From Planctomycetaceae bacterium (GTDB lineage Bacteria; Planctomycetota; Planctomycetia; Pirellulales; Thermoguttaceae): a DNA stretch of 42,559 nt. Shown here one piece after another: positions 1 through 8,815 of the stretch (position 1 is its first letter; each line of letters begins with the position of its first letter). The position numbers were made by a program, and so were the translations under genes. Under the pieces are notes generated by a model. The model was not told where the DNA came from. It was given only the letters and a program-made list of their open reading frames with translations, and searched no databases. The stretch lies in contig JAAYAY010000250.1 in the NCBI GenBank assembly GCA_012719125.1, forward strand, positions 1-42,559, in the 5' to 3' direction.

Positions 1-120
1 ACTCCTTTCTGAGGCATCCTGCTTTCACCAAACCGCCCCGAGCCAGCTACTTTACCACAGAAACTCCAAATTCTCCTATTGACCTTTTTCGCTCCCCACC
101 ACCGCGCGCAAAAGCTGACG

Positions 121-143
121 TGCACCCTCTGAAAGGGGGTGCA
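121..143. other. Short inverted repeat in the left-end non-coding stretch
   Basis: The first 336 bases contain no convincing gene. The only structure I see is a 7-bp perfect inverted repeat, TGCACCC at 121-127 and GGGTGCA at 137-143, which could form a hairpin in the leader of the next gene or end a transcript entering from the left. No T-run follows it, so a simple intrinsic terminator is not supported. Confidence 0.3.
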
Positions 144-336
144 TGAAATCGGCCTGGAGCCGGTTCCGGCCATTTGCTAGACTCCCGAGCCAATCTCGTC
201 GGCGGGATGGCGAGATGGCAGAGGTCCTGAAGGATCGGGATCCTCTCGTTTCCGTGGAACAGCCCCCTTTCAGCTCTTTCGCACGCCCTGAGGGGCCCAT
301 CCTCGGCAATTCCCCACAAGATGCAAGGAGAGCGTG

Positions 337-1440
337 ATGCGCGAACGAGTGTCGATCTACCTGGCAATCGCGATCCTTACGACAGCCGTCGCAATTCCGG
401 CCGCAAGCCACGCCGGGCCACTTGACGACATTTTCACGGCAAGGAAAGTCGACGCCGATCCCAACAAGGACTATCAACTCAGTAAAGAGAACGGTCCCTG
501 GCTGGTGATGGCATGTACATTTTCTGGGGAGAAGGCCTACGAACAGGCTCGCGATCTGGCTTTGGAGTTGCGTCGGGAGTACAAACTACCCGCCTACCTC
601 TACAGCAAGACATTCGAGTTTGAGGTTGGCAACGGCGGTCGCGGCACCGACCAGTTTGGCGACCGCCTCGCTCTCCGCTATCGGCAGGGCGACGAAACGA
701 CGGAGATCGCCGTCTTGGTCGGGGATTTCGAATCCGTCGACAGCGATCAGGCCCAGAAGACCCTGGAGAAGATCAAGAAGGCCAGTCCCGAGTGTCTTCA
801 ATTGGATCCGAACCGTCCCACGGCCCAGAATCTGGCGAGTTGGCGTCTGTTCTTCGGAATGGCCCACGACTCCAACGAGAAGAAGGGTCCGATGTGGAAG
901 GCCTTCATGGTCGCCAATCCTTTGTTGCCGAAAGACTACTTTGCCCCGTCCGGGCTGGAGAAGTTCGTCGTTGAACTGAACCAGGGCAGCCCCTACAGCC
1001 TGTTGAAGTGTCCGGGCAAGTACACGGTCCAAGTGGCCCATTTCACGGGAGGGGTCGTGATGGATCAAAGGAAGATTCAGCAAGCCAGCGTTGGCGGGAG
1101 CTTTGACAACAAGCTAGCCGAGGCCGGCGAGAAAGCGGAGAGGATGACGAGACTGTTGCGCGAAAAGGGATTTGAGGCCTACGAGTTTCACGATCGCTAT
1201 GTGAGCATCGTGACGGTGGGCAGTTTCGACGTGGTGGGTACGCCTCGACCTGACGGAAAGACCGAGATCCACCCGGAGATTTTCCGCATCATGAAAGTCT
1301 TCGGGGCGGAGAGCGGCCCGACAGGAACCACGTGCAAGAACATTGGTGACATTCCCTTCGACATGCAGCCGATCCCGGTCGAGGTCCCCAGGGCTTCCAT
1401 CAGCGCCAGCTATGCCTCACGCAATTGGGGACTGAACTGA
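337..1440 (+). CDS. Secreted protein with two SPOR-like domains
   Basis: The protein is 367 residues. I chose ATG 337 rather than the GTG one codon earlier because AAGGAG at 325-330 sits six bases upstream. A signal peptide ends near the ASHAG motif (about residue 26), so it should be exported. Two regions resemble SPOR domains: about residues 50-150 (PWLVMACTF, then an amphipathic segment, then EIAVLVGDF) and about 230-325 (YTVQVAHF, then a helix, LLREKGFEAY, then SIVTVGSF). SPOR domains bind denuded septal peptidoglycan, so a periplasmic or cell-wall role is possible; in planctomycetes the ligand is unknown. The domain call rests on the pattern of hydrophobic strands plus a helix and would need a profile search. 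The gene lies three bases before rdgB, so the two are probably co-transcribed. Confidence 0.72.
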   Translation: MRERVSIYLAIAILTTAVAIPAASHAGPLDDIFTARKVDADPNKDYQLSKENGPWLVMACTFSGEKAYEQARDLALELRREYKLPAYLYSKTFEFEVGNGGRGTDQFGDRLALRYRQGDETTEIAVLVGDFESVDSDQAQKTLEKIKKASPECLQLDPNRPTAQNLASWRLFFGMAHDSNEKKGPMWKAFMVANPLLPKDYFAPSGLEKFVVELNQGSPYSLLKCPGKYTVQVAHFTGGVVMDQRKIQQASVGGSFDNKLAEAGEKAERMTRLLREKGFEAYEFHDRYVSIVTVGSFDVVGTPRPDGKTEIHPEIFRIMKVFGAESGPTGTTCKNIGDIPFDMQPIPVEVPRASISASYASRNWGLN

Positions 1441-1443
1441 CCG

Positions 1444-2088
1444 ATGGGCGACGCACGACCGATCCTCGTCTTGGGCACATTCAATCGGAAGAAGGGCCTG
1501 GAACTCGCCCAGTTGTTCGGTCCGCTTGGCTTGACCTTGGTGACGCTTGCCGATTGCGAGAACCCGTTGGAGGTGGTCGAGGATGGGGAGACGTTCACAG
1601 CCAACGCGGCATTGAAAGCCACCCTTCAGGCCAAACACCTCGGTGCCTGGGTTCTGGGTGAAGACAGCGGCCTTCAAGTCAATGCCCTCAAAGGTGCACC
1701 CGGCGTATATTCAGCCCGTTTTTCCGGTCCCGGGGCAACCGATTCGTCGAACAACAAGCTTCTGCTCGAGAAACTCGACGGGGTCGGACTCGACAAGAGA
1801 ACGGCGGGTTACGCCTGCCACATGACGCTCTCCGATCCGGGCGGCATGATTCGAGCAGAATCGGAGGGCCATTGCCGTGGGCGAATCGCCCTTCAGCCGC
1901 GAGGCACCCACGGGTTCGGATACGACCCGCTGTTTGAAGTGTTGGAGTACCACCGGACGTTCGGGGAACTCGGCCCCACAGCCAAAGCCATCCTGAGCCA
2001 CCGGGCTCGCGCCGCGCGCCGATTGATTCCGGCCCTTATTGAGCTGCTCGATTCAGACGTCTTGACTCTCTCCCCGCCGAAGAAGTAG
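1444..2088 (+). CDS. rdgB: Non-canonical purine NTP pyrophosphatase (RdgB/HAM1)
   Basis: This 214-residue protein hydrolyses ITP, dITP and XTP to the monophosphates, removing deaminated purines from the nucleotide pool in the cytoplasm. Family motifs are present: the N-terminal TFNRKK (T-x-N-x-x-K, substrate phosphate binding), GEDSGL with the catalytic/metal acidic residues, PGVYSARF, and HGFGYDPLF followed by a C-terminal SHRARA (usually SHR-A). Length is normal for the family. It begins three bases after the stop of the SPOR-like gene and is probably translated from the same message. A small CCGGC/GCCGG hairpin with a GAAT loop follows the stop at 2095-2108 but has no T-run. Confidence 0.93.
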   Translation: MGDARPILVLGTFNRKKGLELAQLFGPLGLTLVTLADCENPLEVVEDGETFTANAALKATLQAKHLGAWVLGEDSGLQVNALKGAPGVYSARFSGPGATDSSNNKLLLEKLDGVGLDKRTAGYACHMTLSDPGGMIRAESEGHCRGRIALQPRGTHGFGYDPLFEVLEYHRTFGELGPTAKAILSHRARAARRLIPALIELLDSDVLTLSPPKK

Positions 2089-2132
2089 GGATTTCCGGCG
2101 AATGCCGGCAACGCAATTCTGCCATCGGAGGC

Positions 2133-2138
2133 TATAAT
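2133..2138 (+). promoter_or_regulatory. Perfect -10 hexamer TATAAT
   Basis: A perfect TATAAT lies 81 bases before the preferred start of the next gene. The matching -35 region near 2110-2115 (AACGCA) is poor. It would start transcription at about 2145, which argues for the downstream ATG at 2219 as the start rather than the upstream possibility at 2147. Confidence 0.4.
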
Positions 2139-2218
2139 GGAGGCTATTGCCGCGAATTGCCTTGCGGCAGGCGCAGTTGTCCAGCCATTCTCCGGCCTTT
2201 CAGCTTGACGGTCTTGTG

Positions 2219-2680
2219 ATGAGCAGCGTTTCCACTCCAGCCAGTCCCGTGTGGGCCGACGAGCCTCCTCCCCTGGTGCGTTGGCGCAGTTGGCCTTTGC
2301 GCGACAACTTCCTGGTGGGGGCGTTGGGCGTCATGGGGCTCGTTGCCGCCGCAGCGGTGGTCTACTGGGAGACCGGCCGGCTCCATCTCGCGATTGGGGC
2401 GGGAGCGGTTCTGGCCGTTTCTGCATGGCGATTTTTTCTGCCGGTCACTTTCGAATTGAATGCCGATGGGGTTCACCAATGGGTTTGGGGACGGCATCGG
2501 CGCATTTCCTGGAGCGAGATCCGGCGGCATCAGATCCTCTCGTCGGGCGTTCTCCTGTTGCCCCACGAACAGAGTTCCCCGATCGACGTGCTGCACGGCC
2601 TTTTTCTGCCCTGGGGCCTCCGGCGTGAAGAGATTCTCGCCCAACTGCGATACTATCTCGACCAGCCCGTGAGTGGGTGA
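2219..2680 (+). CDS. Small membrane protein with a PH-like tail, function unknown
   Basis: From ATG 2219 the product is 153 residues; the open frame extends upstream to 2147, but the TATAAT at 2133 leaves little room for a leader there. Two hydrophobic segments occur at about residues 32-50 (FLVGALGVMGLVAAAAVVY) and 57-75, followed by a basic and aromatic segment (VHQWVWGRHRRISWSEIRR) like the first strands of bacterial PH-domain or YcxB-type membrane proteins. The C-terminal about 60 residues should be cytoplasmic. I do not recognise a specific family and assign no function. Codon use is like the neighbours. Confidence 0.6.
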   Translation: MSSVSTPASPVWADEPPPLVRWRSWPLRDNFLVGALGVMGLVAAAAVVYWETGRLHLAIGAGAVLAVSAWRFFLPVTFELNADGVHQWVWGRHRRISWSEIRRHQILSSGVLLLPHEQSSPIDVLHGLFLPWGLRREEILAQLRYYLDQPVSG

Positions 2681-2919
2681 ACGTCGCCGGGAGTCGAGTC
2701 TGACGGCCGGATACGGCTCCAGGTAAGATTACGCCGGCGCGTCATTCTACGCTTGGGTATAGCGCGCCGTAAGTTCTTCCGGATCCGGCATGTCCGACTG
2801 AGCCGCGTGGGGAGGAGGGGCATCGACTCGTTGCAGACGCCTCCTCGATGGGCTAACCTGGGTAACTTGACGCCAACAGTTGGCGGCCTCGTCGCCGTTT
2901 GTCCTGTAGGAGCAGCCTC

Positions 2920-4098
2920 ATGCGAATAAAGAGCATTGCGTCCACATTTGTCTTGTTTGGCTTGGCCTTGTCCGTTGCGTCGGCCGGCGAGCCTTCGGTC
3001 CAGTTCTCTAAACGCTGCCTGATGATCAGTCCCAACGAAGGCTGCGCCGTCGGCGACGTCAACAAGGATGGGAAGCTCGACATCGTGGCCGGCCCCGCCT
3101 GGTTTGCCGGGCCGGAATTCATCCCCCGCCCGTTGCGCGACATCGAGGAGTTTCAGGACGACTATCTTCACAACAACGGCGATCAACTGTTCGACGTGGA
3201 CGGCGACGGCTGGCTCGACGTGGTCTCCAACAGTTGGCTGACCTCGGTCGTCCATTGGTACAAGAATCCCGGCGAGCCCGGACTCACCAAGGGGCTGAAA
3301 TGGAAGCCGGGACTGCTCAAGGAAACCCGGGATCAGAACGAGGTCACCGCTCTCAAGGATTTTGACGGGGACGGCACTCCCGAGTGGTTCATCAACCACT
3401 GGGACAAGAAGGCCGAGACGGCCTGCTGGAAGTTCACCAAGGACGCCGAGGGCAAGCCGACGCTCGAGAAGATCGTTCTGGGCGATCAGGGTCATGGCCA
3501 CGGCTTTGCTTTCGGCGATATCAACGGCGACGGTCGCGAAGACATCCTGCTCGAGCTCGGCTGGTACGAGCGTCCGGAAGGGAATCCCTTCGCCGCCAAG
3601 TGGGCTTTCCATCCGGAAACCGCACTGCCCCATCCCAGTTGCCCCTGTGTCATCGCCGATTTCAACGGCGACGGCCGCAACGACATCCTCTGGGGAAAGG
3701 CCCACGACTACGGGCTTTTCTGGTGGGAGCAGGGCGAGCCCAAGGCCGACGGAACCACGACCTGGACCGAACACGAGATCGACAAGGAATGGTCGCAGGC
3801 CCACGCTATCGTGGGCGCCGACTTGGACGGCGACGGCCAGGCCGAGTACATCACCGGGAAACGCGTCCGCGGCCACGCCGGCAAGGACCCCGGCGGCCTG
3901 GAACCGGAATGCGTCTTCTACTACAAGTGGGACAAAGCCTCGGGCAAGTTCGTCCGCCACACAATCAGCGATTTCGGCGGCGGCGTCGGTATCGGCATGC
4001 AGATCTGCACCGCCGACTTCAACAACGACGGTCGCATCGACATCGCCGTCAGCGGAAAGACGGGTACCTGGCTGTTGACCAACCAGGGAGTGAAGTAG
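2920..4098 (+). CDS. Secreted FG-GAP/VCBS beta-propeller protein
   Basis: The product is 392 residues, starting at ATG 2920 with TAGGAG at 2907-2912; the frame also opens upstream at TTG 2899, which has no such site. A signal peptide (MRIKSIASTFVLFGLALSV...ASAG) is followed by seven repeats containing a calcium-binding type loop of the form D-x-N/D-x-D-G-x-x-D: DVNKDGKLD, DVDGDGWLD, DFDGDGTPE, DINGDGRED, DFNGDGRND, DLDGDGQAE and DFNNDGRID. Seven such FG-GAP units would close a seven-bladed propeller. These proteins are abundant in planctomycetes and are thought to act outside the cytoplasm in binding or adhesion; no enzymatic motif is visible. It converges with the minus-strand gene at 4120. 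Confidence 0.85.
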   Translation: MRIKSIASTFVLFGLALSVASAGEPSVQFSKRCLMISPNEGCAVGDVNKDGKLDIVAGPAWFAGPEFIPRPLRDIEEFQDDYLHNNGDQLFDVDGDGWLDVVSNSWLTSVVHWYKNPGEPGLTKGLKWKPGLLKETRDQNEVTALKDFDGDGTPEWFINHWDKKAETACWKFTKDAEGKPTLEKIVLGDQGHGHGFAFGDINGDGREDILLELGWYERPEGNPFAAKWAFHPETALPHPSCPCVIADFNGDGRNDILWGKAHDYGLFWWEQGEPKADGTTTWTEHEIDKEWSQAHAIVGADLDGDGQAEYITGKRVRGHAGKDPGGLEPECVFYYKWDKASGKFVRHTISDFGGGVGIGMQICTADFNNDGRIDIAVSGKTGTWLLTNQGVK

Positions 4099-4119
4099 GA
4101 CGGTCGGGCTGCCTGATTC

Positions 4120-5088
4120 TCAAGCACCGCCGGCTCCTGAATACTTGCGGCACATCTCGGCGCAATCGGCCGGTTGATCGTCGTACTGGTCGTAGATGCC
4201 GATGATCACCGAGTCGGTCGGTTTGATGGATGCGTAAGTATCGCGGAAGGCCTGCTCGACCCAGTGACGCCGATCGGAGAGACGCCCGGCTGCCAGAATC
4301 TTAAAGGCCAGGCACGGGCGTTTGGTGGCCTGGATCGCTTTGAACATCCGCGGCGGATCCTTGGGGAGATAGACTTCGCCGACCGGAATCGGGGCCTGGC
4401 CGAGCAGGGCCTCCAGGGCCTCGGCGCTACGGTGCCGCTCGTACACGCAGGTCATGTAGAAGTCGAGATCCCAGTCCTTCGACTCGATCGTGTCGACGAC
4501 GTCGGGCATGTGCGTCGACACGCCGACCAGCAGGCCGTGATCGCGGATTTTCTTCAGAAAGTCACGGACCTCGTCGATCCGGCCGTCCTTGAACAGCCGA
4601 TCGGTCACTTCTCCGTGATGGGCACAGCCGATGGCTCCCGCGTCGGCAAGCTGTTGAAGGTTGGAACCATCCTTGCGTTGGGCATCGAGGGAAAGGTAGT
4701 GCATCTGTCCGCCTTCTTCGCGAAAACGGCGGTAGAGTTCCAAGTTTGCGCCGCTCGACTGCCAGCAGTTGATGCCGACTTCCTGGCACCGCTTGAGGGT
4801 CTTGAGGATCTGCTCGGGCGTGTAGTAGGCCTTCATCTGGCGATTGACGAAGGTCGACAGGTGGGAGCCGCCGTTGAAAGGATTGGCACCGCAGACGAGC
4901 CGCGACACGCGATGGGGGCCGAGTTGGATCTGGGGTAGCCGTGCGGCCGACGGCTCTGCGGCGGATGCACCGGTTGCCAGTCCTGCGGCCGCGACGGCGG
5001 GAGATGCGCCGACAGCACGAAGAAACTCCCGCCGGCCGCTTCGATCCGTCTCAGGTGCCCGTTGGGTCTGCCGATTCTCATTCGTCAT
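4120..5088 (-). CDS. Tat-exported aldo/keto-reductase-like TIM-barrel protein
   Basis: The chosen start is ATG 5088 with AAGGCGAG a few bases upstream; the frame stays open to 5172. The N-terminus carries a twin-arginine signal (GRREFLRAVG, then an alanine-rich hydrophobic stretch and an A-x-A cleavage motif, GASA), so a folded protein is probably exported. The mature part begins like an aldo/keto reductase barrel (IQLGPHRVSRLVCGANPFNGG) and has TIM-barrel strand patterns such as INCWQSSG and LLVGVSTHMPDVV. The canonical catalytic tetrad cannot be assigned by eye, so a reductase activity is not certain. Such Tat-exported sugar or alcohol oxidoreductase relatives are frequent in planctomycetes. 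It appears to be a single-gene unit. Confidence 0.75.
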   Translation of the reverse strand: MTNENRQTQRAPETDRSGRREFLRAVGASPAVAAAGLATGASAAEPSAARLPQIQLGPHRVSRLVCGANPFNGGSHLSTFVNRQMKAYYTPEQILKTLKRCQEVGINCWQSSGANLELYRRFREEGGQMHYLSLDAQRKDGSNLQQLADAGAIGCAHHGEVTDRLFKDGRIDEVRDFLKKIRDHGLLVGVSTHMPDVVDTIESKDWDLDFYMTCVYERHRSAEALEALLGQAPIPVGEVYLPKDPPRMFKAIQATKRPCLAFKILAAGRLSDRRHWVEQAFRDTYASIKPTDSVIIGIYDQYDDQPADCAEMCRKYSGAGGA

Positions 5089-5246
5089 GGTTCTCGCCTT
5101 TCGTGGATGGCACGGTCGGTCAACACGGGCAGTGTAGTTGCCGTCTGCAAGCCGGGTCAAGTCGCATAACAAGGGCCCTGCCGTGTGGCCATTCTCTCAG
5201 CGGGAACTCGGCCTCGCTTTTTCTGAGGTAGTGGGTTTTTCCGAGC

Positions 5247-5463
5247 GGCTGCCTAATTGGACATTGCCACTTCGGGGTGGTGCGGGGAGCCGAAATCGTT
5301 GCGGCAGAATCGTTTAACCCGCTGCCGCAGGCGAGGATTGCCAACCAACCCAAAGCGGCCGGTAGTTGGTGAACGACCTCGCCTGCGGCAGCGGAAACAA
5401 ACGCTTTGCTGGGACTTGCGTTCATCGGCATTGCCCAAAGTGGCGTTGTCCAACTAGACTGCC
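5247..5463. mobile_element. MITE-like 217-bp imperfect palindrome
   Basis: The whole stretch folds on itself. The outer ends, 5247-5273 and 5437-5463, are 27-base terminal inverted repeats with 21 of 27 positions matching. Inside, an 18-base perfect inverted repeat pairs 5319-5336 with 5377-5394 (CCGCTGCCGCAGGCGAGG on the left arm). The arms between them are diverged. Open frames on both strands give related peptides, as expected from a palindrome, and are not genes. No transposase is encoded and I see no clear target-site duplication. A miniature inverted-repeat transposable element or a large structured RNA are both possible. Confidence 0.55.
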
Positions 5464-5481
5464 TGACTTCACCATGTAGGT

Positions 5482-5994
5482 ATGGGCTGTGCGATGGAAG
5501 AGTTTGTCCAGAAGAGACACGAGCAACCGGCCATATTGGATCGACCACGCGAGTTGATCGTCGCTTGCCCGCCGATGCGGAGCAACATCAACCTGTCGCG
5601 AATCGCCCGAACCGCCGGGTGTTGCGGCATTCGCAAGTTGATTTGCTGCGGTACAGCCAAGTTGTTGCCGAAGATCGCCCGGGACAGCCACGAGACGCTC
5701 GACATCGAGGTCCATCGCACGTTGGCTCCAGTACTGCGGCGACTGGCTGCCGAGGGCTACCAGATCGTCGGCCTGGAGCAGACGACCGGATCGCAGTCCC
5801 TATTCACTTTCTCCTTCGATCGAAGAAGCGTTCTCGTGATCGGCAACGAACGAACCGGAATCGAGCCGGAGTTGCTTGGCCTACTGCATTGCACCGTGGA
5901 AATCCCTGTCTACGGCATGCCTTACAGCCACAACGCGGCGACAGCCGCCGCCATGGCGCTCTATGAGTACTGCCGCCAGTTCCCCACTGGCTGA
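5482..5994 (+). CDS. SpoU/TrmH-family RNA 2'-O-methyltransferase
   Basis: The 170-residue protein has the SpoU (SPOUT) knotted fold motifs: motif 1 with N-x-S-R-I-A-R-T-A near residue 36, motif 2 VLVIGNERTGI near residue 115, and motif 3 IPVYGMPYSHNAATAAAMALYEY near the C-terminus. The family uses S-adenosylmethionine to methylate ribose 2'-OH in tRNA or rRNA. It is short, lacking the extra N-terminal domain of RlmB-type enzymes, so a tRNA substrate (TrmH- or TrmL-like) is possible but not provable from sequence. ATG 5494 is an alternative start. It lies 18 bases after the palindromic element, which may have displaced the original promoter. Confidence 0.85.
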   Translation: MGCAMEEFVQKRHEQPAILDRPRELIVACPPMRSNINLSRIARTAGCCGIRKLICCGTAKLLPKIARDSHETLDIEVHRTLAPVLRRLAAEGYQIVGLEQTTGSQSLFTFSFDRRSVLVIGNERTGIEPELLGLLHCTVEIPVYGMPYSHNAATAAAMALYEYCRQFPTG

Positions 5995-6102
5995 CGGCGA
6001 AGCAGGGCTGGGCGGCCGGAGCCGGCCGAGTACGAGCCCCAGTGTTGCCCGAGGCACACGGGTAACCCACCTCCGTTGAATCATTGCAATCGGCGACGAT
6101 TC

Positions 6103-6131
6103 TTGACGCTGCCCAGCGTGGGGGGTTAAAT
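6103..6131 (+). promoter_or_regulatory. Sigma-70-type promoter for uppS-cdsA
   Basis: TTGACG at 6103-6108 (five of six to the consensus -35) and TTAAAT at 6126-6131 (four of six) are separated by exactly 17 bases. Transcription would start near 6138, which places the ATG at 6130 inside the promoter and supports ATG 6169 as the uppS start. Confidence 0.55.
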
Positions 6132-6168
6132 GATTCTGAAGAAAGAGTCTTCTCCGCAGACATCGAAC

Positions 6169-6957
<789 letters not shown>

Positions 6958-7036
6958 CCCAAAGCGGTGCAAGCCCGCAACTCAACTATTACAAACATGC
7001 GCGCACCATGCGCACAAGTCCAGCACAAAGACACTA
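6958..7036 (+). repeat. 79-bp dispersed repeat, copy 1 (between uppS and cdsA)
   Basis: This segment starts at the base after the uppS stop codon and ends four bases before the cdsA ATG. It matches 16172-16250 at 72 of 79 positions with no gap, and the 3' part from 6992 to 7036 differs at a single base. Inside both copies is a small hairpin, TGCGC-GCACCAT-GCGCA. An ATG at 6997 opens a 25-codon frame that overlaps the start of cdsA and is out of frame with it. Function unknown; see copy 2. Confidence 0.85.
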
Positions 7037-7040
7037 GTAT

Positions 7041-7955
7041 ATGCTGCGTTGGCGACTTGCCCTGGGATTCGTGATTATTCTGGTTCTGGCGGGACTCTGC
7101 TGGCTTGACCACCTGGCCCCGCCCGGCCTGTGCCTGTTTCCGCTACTCGTGTTGGGGCTTTGGATGGCCACGGGCGAGGTGCTTGATCTAGCCCAAGCCG
7201 GCGGGATTCGTCCGATTCGCTGGACCGTCCACGTCAGCAATCTGCTCGTGGTGTCCGCGGCCTGGGGATCGTCTCTGTACTTCTCGCTGCTTGAGCGTGC
7301 CCCCAAGATGGCGGGTGATTTTTCACCGAACTACCCCGCGTCCACGAGCAACTGGATCCTGTTGGCCTTGGCCGCCAGTGTCCTCCTCATCTTCTTGGCG
7401 GAGATGCGCCGCTTTGAGCGTCCCGGCGGCGTGACGGTCAATGTTGCCGCCGCGGTTTTTGCCGTTGTCTATCTGGGAGTCCTGCTGACCTTCCTGATTC
7501 AATTGCGAATGTCATGGGGAATCGCCGGGCTATTGTCCGTGATCATCGTTACCAAGATGGGCGATATTGGGGCGTATACTGTGGGACGACTGTTTGGCCG
7601 CAACAAGATGGCCCCAGGACTGAGCCCGGGAAAGACCGTGGAAGGTGCCGTTGGCGCCGTGGTTTTTTCGGTGGGGGCATCGGCGGTTACTTTCCTGTTT
7701 CTGATACCGGCGATGAATGCCGAGAGTGGCGCTGCGAACACCACGCAATGGTGGGGTTGGATGCTGTTCGGGGCAGCGGTTTGCCTCAGCGGGATTGTGG
7801 GAGATTTGGCAGAGTCGTTGATCAAACGCGACGTGGACCAGAAGGACTCAAGTAGCTGGATACCCGGATTTGGGGGGGTACTCGATATTCTCGATTCTTT
7901 GCTGTTGGCGTCTCCGGTAGCCTATGCCTTTTGGGCCTTTGGGTTTGTGGGCTAG
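7041..7955 (+). CDS. cdsA: Phosphatidate cytidylyltransferase
   Basis: CdsA is an integral membrane enzyme that makes CDP-diacylglycerol from phosphatidic acid and CTP, the branch point of phospholipid synthesis. The 304-residue protein is strongly hydrophobic with roughly eight membrane segments. The C-terminal CTP_transf_1 signature is present: KMGDIGAYTVGRLFGRNKMAPGLSPGKTVEG, followed by GIVGDLAESLIKRDVDQKDSS and PGFGGVLDILDSLL, with the conserved Asp and Lys residues that bind metal and CTP. ATG 7041 is used; there is no clear Shine-Dalgarno site because the 79-bp repeat fills the space up to four bases from the start. uppS and cdsA are probably one transcript unless the repeat interrupts it. 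Confidence 0.93.
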   Translation: MLRWRLALGFVIILVLAGLCWLDHLAPPGLCLFPLLVLGLWMATGEVLDLAQAGGIRPIRWTVHVSNLLVVSAAWGSSLYFSLLERAPKMAGDFSPNYPASTSNWILLALAASVLLIFLAEMRRFERPGGVTVNVAAAVFAVVYLGVLLTFLIQLRMSWGIAGLLSVIIVTKMGDIGAYTVGRLFGRNKMAPGLSPGKTVEGAVGAVVFSVGASAVTFLFLIPAMNAESGAANTTQWWGWMLFGAAVCLSGIVGDLAESLIKRDVDQKDSSSWIPGFGGVLDILDSLLLASPVAYAFWAFGFVG

Positions 7956-7958
7956 AAA

Positions 7959-7979
7959 CCGGTTTCCTCCAGAAACCGG
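7959..7979 (+). terminator. Hairpin just after cdsA
   Basis: CCGGTTTC (7959-7966), loop CTCCA, GAAACCGG (7972-7979) form an eight-base perfect stem four bases after the cdsA stop codon. No T-run follows (ACGCATTATC), so it may act as a 3'-end stabiliser or as a Rho-assisted terminator rather than a classical intrinsic terminator. Confidence 0.5.
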
Positions 7980-8130
7980 ACGCATTATCATAGAGAGTGT
8001 TCTGGGGATAGGCTTCCAATAAAGCGACGGGCGGAGAAGTCAAGTTAGGCTAACGACGCGAGGATCTCAGGTGACTTCAAGCCGATTCGGGCTGGGGCCA
8101 CCATCTCCTGACATCTTGGAGGGAGGCTCG

Positions 8131-8478
8131 ATGGCTATCAAGGTGACTTGCCCGAACGGGCACACGCTTCGAGTCAAGGACTCGTTGGCGGGTAAAACCG
8201 GTCTCTGCCCCACCTGCAAGGCGAGGGTTTCGGTTCCGGAGTTGAAACAGGGGGAGATCGACGAAAGCGACATTCTCCAGGTGATCGGCCCCTACGATCC
8301 CGGAAAGTCGCAGGTTGTGAGTCCCCAGAGTCCGTTGGGCGAATCGGCGGAGGAGGAGGAGAAATCGTCGAAAGTCGAGATGCGTCGCTGCATGAGTTGC
8401 GAGCGCGAGATTGAAGCCGAGACGCACATCTGTCCGTATTGCCATCACTATATCGGTGGAGTTGGCGATTTCGGGTAA
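8131..8478 (+). CDS. Small protein with two zinc ribbons
   Basis: ATG 8131 follows a strong purine-rich ribosome site (GGAGGGAGG) and gives 115 residues. The N-terminal part has a Cys/His set (CPNGH ... CPTC, residues 7-30) like planctomycete zinc-ribbon proteins. The acidic middle (about residues 47-83, with EEEE) is likely disordered, and the C-terminal part has a second ribbon (CMSCEREIEAETHICPYCHHY). Paired ribbons suggest nucleic-acid or protein contact. No catalytic motif is seen and no function is assigned. It stands between the cdsA hairpin and about 380 bases of non-coding DNA, so it is probably transcribed alone. Confidence 0.8.
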   Translation: MAIKVTCPNGHTLRVKDSLAGKTGLCPTCKARVSVPELKQGEIDESDILQVIGPYDPGKSQVVSPQSPLGESAEEEEKSSKVEMRRCMSCEREIEAETHICPYCHHYIGGVGDFG

Positions 8479-8670
8479 CCCGCACCAGTTGGAGCAGAAA
8501 CTGTTTCTGTCTACTGGAGTTGGGCGCTTGCGGTTGCCCACAGGCGGCCGCTTGTATGGCGGAGGCAGCGCGCGTATTGCGGGCCGGCGGAGGATCGCGC
8601 CAACCGATGCGACCGGCGATTACTTCCCCCCCGGCGAGCTATGCCTTGTTTTCGATTGCGTTCGGGGGGC

Positions 8671-8698
8671 GTGGCTTCTGCCGTAAATATTGTAGAAT
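8671..8698 (+). promoter_or_regulatory. Possible phoH-operon promoter
   Basis: The 8479-8859 gap holds no gene. TAGAAT at 8693-8698 is preceded directly by TG, with GTGGCT at 8671-8676, 16 bases upstream (three of six to the -35 consensus). The match is weak, but the position, about 160 bases before phoH, is reasonable for the start of the phoH-recO transcript. Confidence 0.25.
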
Positions 8699-8815
8699 GT
8701 TGGGAGAGGCGGAATCGGCAGCCTGGCGAGACCCGGGATGGGGTGCGGATGTGTCTGCACGGGGCGTCGTTTTGTGCATCCGGTTCGGCTGATTCAGTGG
8801 TCTGATCGCCAGAAG

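Noticed and set aside
2653-3960. 435-residue open frame on the minus strand across the FG-GAP gene
   Set aside because: It lies opposite a clear signal-peptide protein with seven D-x-N/D-x-D-G loops; the repeats keep the other strand free of stops. It has no recognisable domain.
5253-5457. Two 66-codon frames on opposite strands with similar peptides
   Set aside because: The similarity results from the palindromic DNA; neither has a ribosome site or a protein-like pattern.
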